A DNA stretch of 64,000 nt, taken from assembly GCA_029556915.1 (NCBI GenBank), contig JAKQIT010000146.1:19000-82999 (forward strand), in the 5' to 3' direction. Source of the DNA: Pseudomonadota bacterium (GTDB lineage Bacteria > Pseudomonadota > Gammaproteobacteria > Burkholderiales > Methylophilaceae). The position numbers and the translations under genes were made by a program. The notes below the pieces were generated by a model that had not been told where the DNA came from, made no database searches, and saw only the letters and a program-made list of their open reading frames with translations. Shown here in pieces: positions 26,482-36,725 of this stretch. How positions within the stretch are numbered: the first letter of the stretch is position 1; each line of letters opens with the position of its first letter.

Positions 26482-27810
26482 CTATTTGCATTGCCCTAAA
26501 GCAACTTCGCCTTGCGAACAAGTGCGTTGTTGTGAGCCTTGTTTTACGCTATCTTTAAAGCTATCCCAGCCTGATTTATCGGCAGATTTCTTTTCTACTG
26601 CTTTTTGATGATTCGCTGTTTGTGGTTCCGTCTTGGCAGGCTCGGTAGTTTTTTGCTCTGGCTCGTTTTCTGTAGTTGCTGTTTGTGTTACTTGGCTTGT
26701 TTCCTGCCCCGCATTTACAGCGCTCTCGCTAGCGGATTTTTTATAAACCCGCTTATTAACGCGTTTTGATTCCGACTTAGACCCTTCATCAGTCACCGTT
26801 ATTTTTGCGGCTTCAGGTGCAACTGGCTGGTCTTTATTTACCGTTGCCTGACTGGTTTTAGTCTCCATTTTTGGCAACTCTTCAATGGTTTCATTGGGTA
26901 GCAAACCATGTGTGTCTTGTGTGCTGGTAGCGGTAGCGCTTTGTGCAGCTAAAGCCGCGTCATCGTTCGCAGTAGCTGGCTTTGTTGCTTCAGGTTTAAC
27001 AACTTCTTGTTCAATAGGTTCAGGTGAACTCATGATGATTTCTGGCGTTTTTGGTGCATTCAGAACCGTGATCACCACATATAATCCAAGCAAAATCGCC
27101 AATCCAGCTAACATTACTTTCCAATTTAGCTTACTAAAAATACTGGTGCTTTTATCTGGTTGGTAAGCTGGTAATAGGCCTGGTTGTTCTACTGGGGCAG
27201 CTTCTGTAGTGGGTTCAGGCTGCACTTCATTGGCCAAAAGGCTTTCAATATGATTTGCCGAATCTAAAGCATATGCTTGGTATTCCGTGGCTTTTGGATC
27301 TTTTTTAAAGCCTGAATATGCGTACAAAGCGGCTATTTCACTAGGTAAAGGTAATGTGACTGCATAATAGGCAGGTGAAACAACAATGCCATTTTCTTGC
27401 GCAAAATGCGTAATACGTTGCGCTTCGTTTAAACCCTCGCCTATAAAATTAGGCTGCTCATTGACATCGTGCACCACGCGCACCGCCCCAAGGTGAATAC
27501 CGATGCGCACAAATATTGGCACCAAACCTTGTGCGTTATGCTGCATAATCTGCTGACGTATATCTACCATAATCGCCAACATGTCTTCAGGCGTAGCCAA
27601 ATAAGCCATCACTACACCATCACCTTTGTCCAGCAATATGCGGTCATAGCGTGCATATTCTTTTAATGCCGCATTGACCAACTGGTTTAAACTATATTTG
27701 CTATTAATCTGCTCGGCGTCATTTTTCTTAGAAAAATCGACAATTTCGATGGCCGCAATGGCGCAAATGGTCGTTTTATTTAATTTATCGTTCATCTTTG
27801 TTGTCATCAT
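26482..27810 (-). CDS. Membrane protein with N-terminal class III nucleotide cyclase-like domain
   Basis: From the ATG at 27810 the product is 442 residues; a TTG six codons upstream is possible. Residues 1-190 match a class III adenylate/guanylate cyclase domain: AIEIVDFSKKN, KGDGVVMAYL, RIGIHLGAVRVV and FIGEGLNEAQRI. The transition-state Asn and Arg (LNEAQR) and the second metal Asp (GDG) are present, but the first metal Asp is Glu (AIEI for the usual ADI). A membrane segment (about 222-240) follows, then a long Thr/Glu/Lys-rich tail that ends in a short Cys-containing segment. Activity is uncertain; it may be a sensor that has lost catalysis. It is convergent with rbgA. Confidence 0.65.
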   Translation of the reverse strand: MMTTKMNDKLNKTTICAIAAIEIVDFSKKNDAEQINSKYSLNQLVNAALKEYARYDRILLDKGDGVVMAYLATPEDMLAIMVDIRQQIMQHNAQGLVPIFVRIGIHLGAVRVVHDVNEQPNFIGEGLNEAQRITHFAQENGIVVSPAYYAVTLPLPSEIAALYAYSGFKKDPKATEYQAYALDSANHIESLLANEVQPEPTTEAAPVEQPGLLPAYQPDKSTSIFSKLNWKVMLAGLAILLGLYVVITVLNAPKTPEIIMSSPEPIEQEVVKPEATKPATANDDAALAAQSATATSTQDTHGLLPNETIEELPKMETKTSQATVNKDQPVAPEAAKITVTDEGSKSESKRVNKRVYKKSASESAVNAGQETSQVTQTATTENEPEQKTTEPAKTEPQTANHQKAVEKKSADKSGWDSFKDSVKQGSQQRTCSQGEVALGQCK

Positions 27811-28110
27811 TTTTGATTCTATCAACAACTTAAGTAGCTGCCAACTAAAATCATTTTTTAATTTAATATCAATAACTTAATATTTTATATCACCATAATT
27901 ACCAGCTATTCATTTATGCGTAGCGCAGGCATAAATCAAAGTGCATTAAAACTCTACTGATGTTAAAAGCAATTACTATGCCATTAGTGGATTATTTAAT
28001 TGGCATCGAGTTAGCACTAAACGATTGATATTTTAATAGCCAGTTTTGCCCATAAAAGCTAAAATCGCACGCTTGCAAGTTCAGTGTACTTCCGTCAACG
28101 TCAGAACCTT

Positions 28111-30147
28111 ATGCTTAACTCCCTCAATGCGCCCCAGCGCGAAGCCGTAAAATATTTAGATGGCCCACTTCTGGTGTTGGCTGGTGCTGGCTCTGGAAAA
28201 ACGCGTGTTATTACACAAAAAATCAGCTACTTAATTAACGAGGCTGATTATCAGCCCAAAGAAATCGCTGCAATCACTTTCACTAATAAAGCTGCATTGG
28301 AAATGCGCGAACGCGTGACTAAACTCATGCAAGGCAAAAACCTCAAAGGCCTCACCATTGCCACTTTCCACTCGCTAGGGCTACAAATATTACGCCAAGA
28401 GGCAGCACTTCTGGGCTATAAGCCTCAGTTTTCCATTTTAGATGCTAGCGATAGTTATAAAATTTTAAGTGATGTGCTTGCCACTACCGACAAACAATTA
28501 TTACGCAAAACCCAATGGCAGATTTCAAACTGGAAAAACGGCTTTGTGAATCCAGACCAAGCTAAGGCCACGGCGAATGAAGAACTCACCCACGCTGCGG
28601 CCAAGGTTTATCAGATTTATCAACAAACCTTAAAAGCGTATCAAGCGGTTGATTTTGATGATTTAATTAAACTGCCAGTTGAATTATTTGATACACACGA
28701 AGACGCTCTTAATCGCTGGCAACGCAAATTGCAATATTTGCTGATAGATGAATATCAAGACACCAATGCTTGCCAATATAAGCTCGTCAAAATGCTCACC
28801 GGCGTGCGTGGCCAATTTACAGCCGTAGGGGATGATGACCAAGCCATTTACGGCTGGCGCGGTGCAGACGTTGAAAATTTACGGCAACTCACCGAAGACT
28901 TTAGCAAGCTAAAAGTGATTAAATTAGAACAAAATTATCGCTCTACCGTGCGGATTTTACGTGCTGCAAATCAAGTCATTAGCAATAATCCCAAATTATT
29001 TGAAAAGAAACTTTGGAGCGAGCTTGGCACTGGCGATTTAATGCAAATCACCGCCTGCATGAGTGAAGAGCATGAAGCAGAAAGTGTGCTCATGAAACTG
29101 CAAGCACATAAATTTGAACATAGAACACAATTTAAAGATTATGCAATTCTCTATCGCGGTAACCATCAGGCCCGCATTTTTGAAAAAGAATTACGTAAAA
29201 ATAATATTCCCTACACGATTTCTGGTGGTCAATCTTTTTTTGATAAAGCTGAAATCAAAGACTTAGTCAGTTACTTACGCCTGATTGCGAATGAAGATGA
29301 TGACCCTGCGTTTATTCGCGCCGCTACCACGCCCAAAAAAGGCATCGGCAACACGACATTAGAACGATTGGGGGAATACGCGAGTGCGCACAAAATATCG
29401 CTCTTTGCTGCAGCTTTTGAAAGTGAATTTCAAAGTGAAATCGGCCATAAGCAATGCGATGATTTACTCAATTTCTGCCAGTATATCAATAAGTTGCAAG
29501 ATAGAGCAGTTAGCGATATTGCGGGCGAAGTGCTCAATGACTTACTAACTGCCATTCAATATGAATCTTATTTATATGATATTGAAGAACCACGCGCCGC
29601 AGAAGCTAAATGGTCGAATGTGCTAGACTTTGTCGGTTGGCTAACTAAAAAAGGCGAAGCTAGCACCGAATTTGGCGCTGAGACTGAAGGCAAAAACCTG
29701 CTAGAGCTCACGCAAATGGTATCGCTGATGAGCATGTTGGAAGGTCAAGAAGAAGGTGAGCCCGATGCCGTTAAACTCTCAACTTTGCATGCCGCTAAGG
29801 GCTTGGAGTTTGGCCATGTATTTTTAATTGGCGTAGAAGAAGGTATATTACCGCACAGAGAAAGTGTTGATTTGGCCACTTCTGACCCGACTAAAATCGA
29901 GGAAGAACGCCGCTTAATGTATGTGGGCATCACGCGCGCGCAAAAATCGCTCAATATCTCATGGTGCAAAAAACGTAAGCGGGCGGGCGAAATGGAAATG
30001 TGCGAACCCAGCCGCTTTATTGGTGAAATTCCTAAAGAAGATGTGCGCCATTTTGGCAACCCTTTCAATAAAGACCCAGAAGCCAGTAAAGACTTTGGTA
30101 AATCTAAAATGGCCAACATTAGAGAAATGCTCGCAAAAAATAGTTAG
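28111..30147 (+). CDS. rep: ATP-dependent DNA helicase Rep
   Basis: The chosen ATG at 28111 gives 678 residues, close to the 673 of the Escherichia coli enzyme; an upstream GTG at 28084 is less likely. All SF1A motifs are visible: Q motif LNAPQREAV, Walker A GAGSGKTRV, AITFTNKAA, Walker B IDEYQDTN, GDDDQAIYGWRGA, QNYRST, STLHAAKGLEF and YVGITRAQ. LNAPQREAVKYLDGPLLVLAG and the size favour Rep over UvrD or PcrA. The enzyme moves 3' to 5' on single-stranded DNA and clears proteins ahead of the replication fork. It is monocistronic. Confidence 0.9.
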   Translation: MLNSLNAPQREAVKYLDGPLLVLAGAGSGKTRVITQKISYLINEADYQPKEIAAITFTNKAALEMRERVTKLMQGKNLKGLTIATFHSLGLQILRQEAALLGYKPQFSILDASDSYKILSDVLATTDKQLLRKTQWQISNWKNGFVNPDQAKATANEELTHAAAKVYQIYQQTLKAYQAVDFDDLIKLPVELFDTHEDALNRWQRKLQYLLIDEYQDTNACQYKLVKMLTGVRGQFTAVGDDDQAIYGWRGADVENLRQLTEDFSKLKVIKLEQNYRSTVRILRAANQVISNNPKLFEKKLWSELGTGDLMQITACMSEEHEAESVLMKLQAHKFEHRTQFKDYAILYRGNHQARIFEKELRKNNIPYTISGGQSFFDKAEIKDLVSYLRLIANEDDDPAFIRAATTPKKGIGNTTLERLGEYASAHKISLFAAAFESEFQSEIGHKQCDDLLNFCQYINKLQDRAVSDIAGEVLNDLLTAIQYESYLYDIEEPRAAEAKWSNVLDFVGWLTKKGEASTEFGAETEGKNLLELTQMVSLMSMLEGQEEGEPDAVKLSTLHAAKGLEFGHVFLIGVEEGILPHRESVDLATSDPTKIEEERRLMYVGITRAQKSLNISWCKKRKRAGEMEMCEPSRFIGEIPKEDVRHFGNPFNKDPEASKDFGKSKMANIREMLAKNS

Positions 30148-30668
30148 TATATGTTTATATTCATATAGTTAATTTATATATATAAAGTTTAGCTTTAACT
30201 TTAATGCGCCAAACCACTACACTACTATCAATCTACAAAAAAAAGCCAATAAACCACGAAAAACACCCGAGCGAAAATCATCGCCCTGGAAGCCACATGG
30301 ATACTGGCTTCCAGCGGTGATCAAATGATGACATGCAAATATGAGTACTCAATAACGCAGAAAACGACTGCATAACTACCATTGCTTTGTAATAGACATG
30401 GCGCAATAACTTAAATCGCCCGATTTTGCTGGCTATTTAGCCAAAATAATTAAATTAAACGCACAATCAGCCGTTATAAAATGCAGCTATAGCGCTTATG
30501 AAACAGCTAATCTATTGAATTATTTACAAATATTCACATTGCAGATAAGCACATAAATTCTTAATGCAGTTACTTATCAAGTTTGTTTAAGTGTTTGTTA
30601 GTATTTGATAAAAATAGATTTTATTTACCTACAGTTACTTTATGCAGTTATAATTATTCTATGCGATT
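30148..30668. other. 521-bp intergenic region between rep and the PAS-GGDEF-EAL gene
   Basis: Apart from hairpin repeat copy 5 (30264-30334) this is AT-rich non-coding DNA. I see no RNA gene or convincing promoter. The last 100 bp are very AT-rich and should hold the promoter of the gene at 30669. Confidence 0.5.
30264..30334 (+). repeat. Dispersed hairpin repeat, copy 5
   Basis: Copy with ACCCGAGCGAAAATCATCG, arms CCTGGAAGCC/GGCTTCCAG(C) and tail GGTGATCAAATGATG. Both arms differ from the consensus at the same pair (GGAAGCC with GGCTTCC), so the stem is perfect through a compensatory change. Confidence 0.75.
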
Positions 30669-33600
30669 ATGGGCAGTTTCAGGGACTATCACAGCATGAC
30701 TATCGGCCGTAAGCTGATGTTAATTGTGGCCACTAGCGTTGCACTAGTGACCTTACCTGCTGCCACGGGCATTTACGCATACGTTAAACATAAGCTGTTG
30801 GCCAGTGAATCAGCCGTTCAACTTGCTGAAACAAAAAACCTTGTTGAAGCCAACACGCAAAAAATCATCGCTTATGAAACAGGCTTAAAAGCGTTATCTC
30901 TTACACTGAAACAAACATTAACCCCTCCCCCGATTGCTGGCGAAGAGGCTGCTTTTAATCGCATCATTCAGCAAGATCCAGATGGTGCTTGGCGCAATAA
31001 TGCTGCCATATTTGATGGCAAGCATGAATCTGGGCTGTTTTTACCGCCTGATGCAAAGCTTGACGCGCATCAAAAATCATTTCATTTACGCACCAAACTA
31101 GCGTTAGATGCTTTTGGCAGTTCAATCACTACCAACACGGGCAATATTTGGGTGCTCACTTTAGATAAAACTGAAGTTATTTTTGATCACCTTTACCCCA
31201 ATTTTACTTCACTCATGAAGGCCGACACTGATTACACCAATACTCCTTGGCTCACCTTAGGCAACCCAAAAACCAACCCGCAGCGTGAAGTGCGCTGGAC
31301 CAGCCCCACGCTCGACCCAGTGTCAATGGATTGGATTATCAGCGCCGTTTTGCCCATTGATTTGAATGAAAAATGGGTTGGTACTGTTGGGCGTGATATT
31401 GGTCTGAGAAAAGAATCGCTTGATATTTTTCAACAAAACAATCGTTATCAAGGTGAGCAGCGTTTTTTATTAGATGCTGAAAATCACATGATTGAAGCTG
31501 GCCCTTGGCAAGAAATACTGAGAGCTAACCCAAAAGATATTGAACCCTATTTAGAAAAAGAGCCTGCACTTAAAAAGCTATTACGCGCTAACAGTAGCAA
31601 TGACTCCACACCAAAACTGCAAAAGGTCGTCTTTCAGGGCAAATCATACATGGTGACCTCCATGCAGTTACCCGTTGTGAAGTGGCAATACTTTAGACTG
31701 GTGCCGATTGATGAAATTTTATCCCCGATGCGGCAGCTATTTTATTCTCTCACCTCTATGGTACTTGCCATTGGCTTACTGATTGGATTTTTAATTGATC
31801 TTGCCGTAGAGCGCCACATTGTTTCACGCGTCAAAAAGCTCGCCAATACTATTCATCAATACAGTAGCGGTAAATTAGATGCACGCGCTAATTTAGGTGG
31901 TAACGATGAAATTGCATTGGCTTCCACCGAGTTTGACATCATGGCAGGCCAACTTACCTCTACTTTAGAAGCCCTACCCGACATGTTGTTTGATTTAGGG
32001 CTAGATGGCCGCTATTACGCTATCCACGCCCCTGATGAAAGCTTACTTGTCGCGCCTATCAAAGAAACACTAGGTAAAACTGTGCCGCAAATGTTGCCGC
32101 AACGCGCTGCCACCGTCATCATGGGTGCTTTACAAGAGGCTAACACACAAGGTTGGTCTCGTGGGAAGCAGTATCCTCGTTCCACTCCCAAAGGTGAATT
32201 ATGGTTTGAGTTATCCATCGCAAAAAAATCAGATTCAGACCCCAATAATCCACGTTTTATTGTGCTTTCACGCGACGTGACTGAGCGTAAAAATTATGAA
32301 ACTCAATTAAGCGAAAGTGAGAATCGCTGGAAACTAGCTATTGAGGGCTCGGGCGATGGCGTGTGGGATTGGGATATACCTTCAAATGAAATTAAATATT
32401 CGACACGCTGGCTACACTTATTTGGTTATGGTGACACGGACAAACTCCCTTCTAGCTATGAAGAGCGAATAGCGCTTATCCACCCTGATGATAGCAAACA
32501 AGTCACTGCAACATTAAAAGACTATATAGACGGTAAATCAGACCACTACTTAATAGAATATCGGCTGAAGTGTAAAGACGGTCAATACAAATGGATTTCC
32601 AGTCGTGGACTGGTGGTAAACCGTGATGAAAATGGTAAACCCTTGCGCATGATAGGCACGCATACTGACATTACCGATCGCAAAAACACTGAGCTCAACT
32701 TGAGCATTTCGGCAATTGCCTTTGAAGCGCAAGAAAGCATGATGGTGTCAGACCATAACCAAGTCATTTTGCGCGTCAATAAGGCGTTCACAGAGATTAC
32801 TGGTTATGAGGCTAGTGAGGTCATTGGAAAAACGGCATTACCGCTCAGGTCAAATCTGCATGATGCTGATTTTTACAAGGGCATATGGGATAGCGTAAAC
32901 ACCCATGGCGCTTGGAAAGGTGAACTTTACAGTATGCGTAAAAATGGTGAAGTTTACCCTGGTATCCTATCCATTACTGCCGTCAAAGACTCAGACAATA
33001 GAGTGACTAACTATGTGACGACTTTGGTGGACATTACGCGAGAAAAATCTACCGCCGATGAAATTCAGTTTTTAGCGTTTTACGACCCACTGACTGGTTT
33101 AGCGAATCGCCGTTTACTGATTGATAGACTTAACCATGCACTGGTATCGCATGCGCGTAGTGGCAGAGATGGTGCTCTGCTATTTTTAGACTTGGACCAT
33201 TTTAAATCCTTAAACGACACCTTGGGTCACGACGTAGGCGACATGCTATTAAAAGAAGTGGCTAAACGCCTGACAGACTGCGTACGTGAAGACGACACAG
33301 TTGCCCGTTTAGGTGGTGATGAATACGTGGTATTACTTGAAAACCTGAGCGAAAAACCACTAGAAGCTGCAAGGCAAGCTGAAATTATTGGCACCAAGAT
33401 TTTAAATGCCCTAAACGCGCCTTACCAACTGGGCATACATGAGCACCATAACACGCCTAGCATAGGTGCAGCGCTGTTTAGTGATCATAACGAATCACAA
33501 GAAGAGCTACTCAAACACGCTGACATTGCCATGTATCAGGCCAAAAAAGCAGGTCGCAACAACTTACGTTTTTATGACCCCCAAATGCAAGAAGCAATTC

Positions 33601-34397
33601 ATCAACGCGTTGAGCTTGAGCGCGAGCTTAGAAAAGCCGTTGAAAAAAGACAACTTGAACTATATTACCAAATTCAAGTAAACCAAAAATGTGAAATCAT
33701 TGGCGCAGAAGCTTTAGTGCGCTGGATACACCCTACGCGCGGTCTCGTCCCACCGCTACAATTTATTCCACTTGCGGAAGAAACAGGTTTAATTTTGCCT
33801 ATTGGCCAGTGGGTGTTAGAAACCGCGTGCGCACAAATTAAGAAATGGCAAAAAAATGATTTAACACGCAACATTGTTTTATCTGTTAATGTCAGCGCTA
33901 AGCAATTTCACCAAAATACTTTCGCTAAGCATGTTAAATCAGCCTTGCAAGCAAATAACATCAATCCTAAATTACTCACTCTTGAACTTACAGAAAGTAT
34001 TTTATTAGAAGATTTTGATGCCACCATTGCTACCATGAATACATTGAAAAAAATAGGCGTACAATTTTCGCTCGATGACTTTGGTACTGGTTATTCATCA
34101 TTGCAATATCTCAAACGCTTGCCACTTAGCCAGCTTAAAATCGACCAAACTTTTGTGCGCGATATTTTTACAGATAGCAGCGATAAAGCCATTGTCACCA
34201 CGATTATTGCCATGGCCAACAGCTTAGATTTAGAAGTCATTGCCGAAGGCGTTGAAACTGCAGAGCAACAATTACAATTATTTGATTTAGGTTGCAATGC
34301 TTATCAAGGATTTTTGTACGGCAAACCCATCCCGATTGCGCCATTTGAAGACATGCTCAAAGCCTTAGCCAGTAAGAAACAATCAGGGGACTTCTAA
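30669..34397 (+). CDS. Membrane Cache-HAMP-PAS-PAS-PAS-GGDEF-EAL c-di-GMP enzyme
   Basis: The 1242-residue protein has an N-terminal membrane segment (about 14-34), a large periplasmic Cache-like sensor (about 40-345), a second membrane segment (about 355-378) and a HAMP domain. Three PAS regions follow (about 435-545, 555-675 and 680-795), with the PAC signatures GTHTDITDRKN and VTTLVDITREK. The GGDEF domain (about 800-970) reads ARLGGDEY with I-site REDD, and the EAL domain (about 985-1235) keeps GAEALVRW, ELTESILL, DDFGTGYSS and AEGVET. Tyr for Phe in GGDEY is usually tolerated. An alternative ATG at 30696 (MTIGRKL) is also a good start. Confidence 0.9.
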   Translation: MGSFRDYHSMTIGRKLMLIVATSVALVTLPAATGIYAYVKHKLLASESAVQLAETKNLVEANTQKIIAYETGLKALSLTLKQTLTPPPIAGEEAAFNRIIQQDPDGAWRNNAAIFDGKHESGLFLPPDAKLDAHQKSFHLRTKLALDAFGSSITTNTGNIWVLTLDKTEVIFDHLYPNFTSLMKADTDYTNTPWLTLGNPKTNPQREVRWTSPTLDPVSMDWIISAVLPIDLNEKWVGTVGRDIGLRKESLDIFQQNNRYQGEQRFLLDAENHMIEAGPWQEILRANPKDIEPYLEKEPALKKLLRANSSNDSTPKLQKVVFQGKSYMVTSMQLPVVKWQYFRLVPIDEILSPMRQLFYSLTSMVLAIGLLIGFLIDLAVERHIVSRVKKLANTIHQYSSGKLDARANLGGNDEIALASTEFDIMAGQLTSTLEALPDMLFDLGLDGRYYAIHAPDESLLVAPIKETLGKTVPQMLPQRAATVIMGALQEANTQGWSRGKQYPRSTPKGELWFELSIAKKSDSDPNNPRFIVLSRDVTERKNYETQLSESENRWKLAIEGSGDGVWDWDIPSNEIKYSTRWLHLFGYGDTDKLPSSYEERIALIHPDDSKQVTATLKDYIDGKSDHYLIEYRLKCKDGQYKWISSRGLVVNRDENGKPLRMIGTHTDITDRKNTELNLSISAIAFEAQESMMVSDHNQVILRVNKAFTEITGYEASEVIGKTALPLRSNLHDADFYKGIWDSVNTHGAWKGELYSMRKNGEVYPGILSITAVKDSDNRVTNYVTTLVDITREKSTADEIQFLAFYDPLTGLANRRLLIDRLNHALVSHARSGRDGALLFLDLDHFKSLNDTLGHDVGDMLLKEVAKRLTDCVREDDTVARLGGDEYVVLLENLSEKPLEAARQAEIIGTKILNALNAPYQLGIHEHHNTPSIGAALFSDHNESQEELLKHADIAMYQAKKAGRNNLRFYDPQMQEAIHQRVELERELRKAVEKRQLELYYQIQVNQKCEIIGAEALVRWIHPTRGLVPPLQFIPLAEETGLILPIGQWVLETACAQIKKWQKNDLTRNIVLSVNVSAKQFHQNTFAKHVKSALQANNINPKLLTLELTESILLEDFDATIATMNTLKKIGVQFSLDDFGTGYSSLQYLKRLPLSQLKIDQTFVRDIFTDSSDKAIVTTIIAMANSLDLEVIAEGVETAEQQLQLFDLGCNAYQGFLYGKPIPIAPFEDMLKALASKKQSGDF

Positions 34398-34399
34398 AA

Positions 34400-34515
34400 A
34401 TGTAGAGTTTGGGATGCAGTTCAAGGCGCACGGAACGCAGAAACCGAGATAGTATGCCCTATACAGCGAGGTTACGAATACCGCGCAACGAAGTAATGCA
34501 CCCAAAAAATGTATT
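34400..34515 (+). repeat. GC-rich interspersed repeat, copy B
   Basis: Block of about 115 bp with outer arms TTGGGATGCA and TGCACCCAA (one base shorter) and an inner GATAGTAT...CTATAC symmetry, containing CAAGGCGCACGGAACGCAGA and CCGCGCAACGAAGTAA. This kind of imperfect long palindrome recurs in proteobacterial genomes. It lies between the PAS-GGDEF-EAL gene and uup. Confidence 0.5.
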
Positions 34516-34620
34516 TATAGAAGACCCCATCAAAATAAAGCGCCTTAAATTGGTATAATGCGCGACTTAACTTCAGCCGCTAAGTGTATTTAGCTCTGTA
34601 ACAACCAAATAGAAATTACC

Positions 34621-36531
34621 ATGCCTTATATCACGCTAGACAATGCCTGCCTTGCTTTTGGTCACCACGCCCTGCTGGATGGCGCTGCCTTTCAATTAGA
34701 TGCTGGTGAGCGCGTTGGCCTGATTGGGCGCAATGGCGCTGGTAAATCTAGCCTATTAAAAGCGATTGCTGGTACGATTAAACTCGATGATGGCGTAGTG
34801 TGGCGTGCACCTAATGCACGTGTCGTTTATGTGCCACAAGAGCCAGAACTCAATACCGAACACACGATTTTTGAAGCTGTGGCGGAAGGTTTGGGTAACT
34901 TGCAACAAATCATCCTAGATTACCATCAAGTGACACACGACATGGGCATGATAGATGCCGATATTGATGCACTGATGACTAAAATGCAGCATTTGCAGCA
35001 CGAAATGGATGCCCAAAATGGCTGGGCGGCGCAATCACGCGTTGAAACGGTACTCAGCCGCTTAAATTTAAACGCCGATGCATTAATTAGCACGCTTTCA
35101 GGCGGCTGGCGCAAACGCGTGGCTTTAGGCCGCGCGCTGGTAGCCGAACCTGAAGTGTTATTACTCGATGAACCAACGAACCATTTAGATTTAGAAGCGA
35201 TTGAGTGGCTAGAAAATCTGCTACTAGGCTTTCAAGGTAGCGTGTTATTTATCACGCACGACCGTCGTTTTTTAGACAGTTTAGCCACCCGCATTACCGA
35301 ATTAGACCGTGGCAAACTCACTGACTTTACTGGCAACTTTACGCAATACCAAGTTAAAAAAGAAGAACTCATCGCGGTGGAAGAAACCCATGCCGCGAAA
35401 TTTGACAAAGTGCTCGACCAAGAAGAAGTTTGGATACGTCAAGGCATTAAAGCACGTCGCACCCGTAACGAAGGTCGCGTTCGCAGACTAGAAGCCTTGC
35501 GACTTGAGCGCGCTGCCCGCCGTGAACGCCAAGGTAACGTTAAGCTCAATATTGATGCGGGCGAACGTAGCGGAAAATTGGTAGCAGAGCTAGAAAATGT
35601 GACTAAAGCCTATGGCAATAAAACATTGATTAAGAACTTTAGCACGCGCATTTTGCGTGGCGATAAAATTGGCTTGCTTGGCCCAAATGGTGTTGGCAAA
35701 ACGACGTTACTTAAACTCATTCTAGGTGAAATTGAGGCTGACAGCGGCAAAATTGAACGCGGCACCAAAATTAACGTCGCCTATTTTGACCAAATGCGCG
35801 AACAACTCAACGAAGAAGCCACACTCGCGGATACGATTAGCCCAGGCTCAGACTTTGTAGAAATTGGAAACGAACGCAAACACGTCATTAGCTATTTGGA
35901 AGATTTTTTATTTCCGCCACAGCGTTCACGCTCCCCCGTGAAGTCGCTTTCTGGTGGTGAGAGAAACCGTTTATTGTTAGCCCGTTTATTTGCCCGCCCT
36001 GCCAATGTGCTGGTGCTAGATGAGCCAACTAACGACCTCGACATTGATACGCTTGAATTGCTTGAAAGCCTATTACAAGACTTCACAGGCACGCTGTTTT
36101 TAGTCAGCCATGATCGCGCTTTTTTAGAAAACACCGTGACCCAAGTGATTGCGTTTGAAGGCAATGGCGTGCTAACAGAATTTGGCGGCGGCTATGATGA
36201 CTGGCAGCGCTTTACACTGCAACGCCAAGCTGACGCTGCGCAAGCTGCGAAAGTAGCGCCTAAGGCTGCCGCCAATGCAACCAAGGTAGAAGCAAAAACC
36301 GCCGCTAAACTCAGCTTTAAAGAGCAAAAAGAGTTAGACGAAATTCCCACACAAATTGAGCAATTAGAAACTGAACAAGCTAATATCAACACACAATTAG
36401 CGAATGGCGAACTTTACAAAACGCAAGCGGATTTGGTAAAAACCCTGCAAACCAGGCTGACAGAAATTGACCAATTACTAGAAAATTTACTCGCGCGATG
36501 GGAAACGTTAGACGCCAAAAACAGCAAATAA
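34621..36531 (+). CDS. uup: ABC-F family ATPase Uup
   Basis: The 636-residue protein has two ABC ATPase domains in one chain and no membrane segment. The first has GRNGAGKSSLLKAI, LSGGWRKRVALGRAL and LLDEPTNHLDLEAIEWLE; the second has GPNGVGKTTLLKLI, LSGGERNRLLLARL and LDEPTNDLDIDTLELLE. The linker between them is the ABC-F P-site tRNA interaction motif region (ARRTRNEGRVRRLEALR). A C-terminal coiled coil (about 560-636) distinguishes Uup from EttA. Uup acts on the ribosome and on branched DNA intermediates, and its loss raises precise transposon excision in E. coli. Confidence 0.9.
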   Translation: MPYITLDNACLAFGHHALLDGAAFQLDAGERVGLIGRNGAGKSSLLKAIAGTIKLDDGVVWRAPNARVVYVPQEPELNTEHTIFEAVAEGLGNLQQIILDYHQVTHDMGMIDADIDALMTKMQHLQHEMDAQNGWAAQSRVETVLSRLNLNADALISTLSGGWRKRVALGRALVAEPEVLLLDEPTNHLDLEAIEWLENLLLGFQGSVLFITHDRRFLDSLATRITELDRGKLTDFTGNFTQYQVKKEELIAVEETHAAKFDKVLDQEEVWIRQGIKARRTRNEGRVRRLEALRLERAARRERQGNVKLNIDAGERSGKLVAELENVTKAYGNKTLIKNFSTRILRGDKIGLLGPNGVGKTTLLKLILGEIEADSGKIERGTKINVAYFDQMREQLNEEATLADTISPGSDFVEIGNERKHVISYLEDFLFPPQRSRSPVKSLSGGERNRLLLARLFARPANVLVLDEPTNDLDIDTLELLESLLQDFTGTLFLVSHDRAFLENTVTQVIAFEGNGVLTEFGGGYDDWQRFTLQRQADAAQAAKVAPKAAANATKVEAKTAAKLSFKEQKELDEIPTQIEQLETEQANINTQLANGELYKTQADLVKTLQTRLTEIDQLLENLLARWETLDAKNSK

Positions 36532-36558
36532 AATGGCTTAAAATTTAAGCAATATTTC

Positions 36559-36682
36559 ACCCGAGAGAAAATCATGCCTCTGTACCAGCACTTGGCATCC
36601 CCATTCTCGCTAAGTGCGTGCGCACTAAGTCGAATGTGAAAGCCGCATGTAATAAGGCTTGCAGAGGTGGTCAAATGAAGAT
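36559..36682 (+). repeat. Dispersed hairpin repeat, copy 6 (with inserted segment)
   Basis: Copy with ACCCGAGAGAAAATCATG, left arm CCTCTG at about 36576 and right arm GGCTTGCAGAGG (36656-36667), tail GGTCAAATGAAGAT. About 55 extra bases split the left arm from AAGCC, including a small palindrome AGTGCG-TG-CGCACT. It lies between convergent genes. Confidence 0.72.
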
Positions 36683-36725
36683 AGGCATATTTCCAGTTGA
36701 ATTTCACTTTGAATACGCCAAAAAT

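Noticed and set aside
30669-34397. Loss of cyclase activity because of GGDEY instead of GGDEF
   Set aside because: A Tyr in the last position is a conservative change, and the other active-site and I-site residues are intact.
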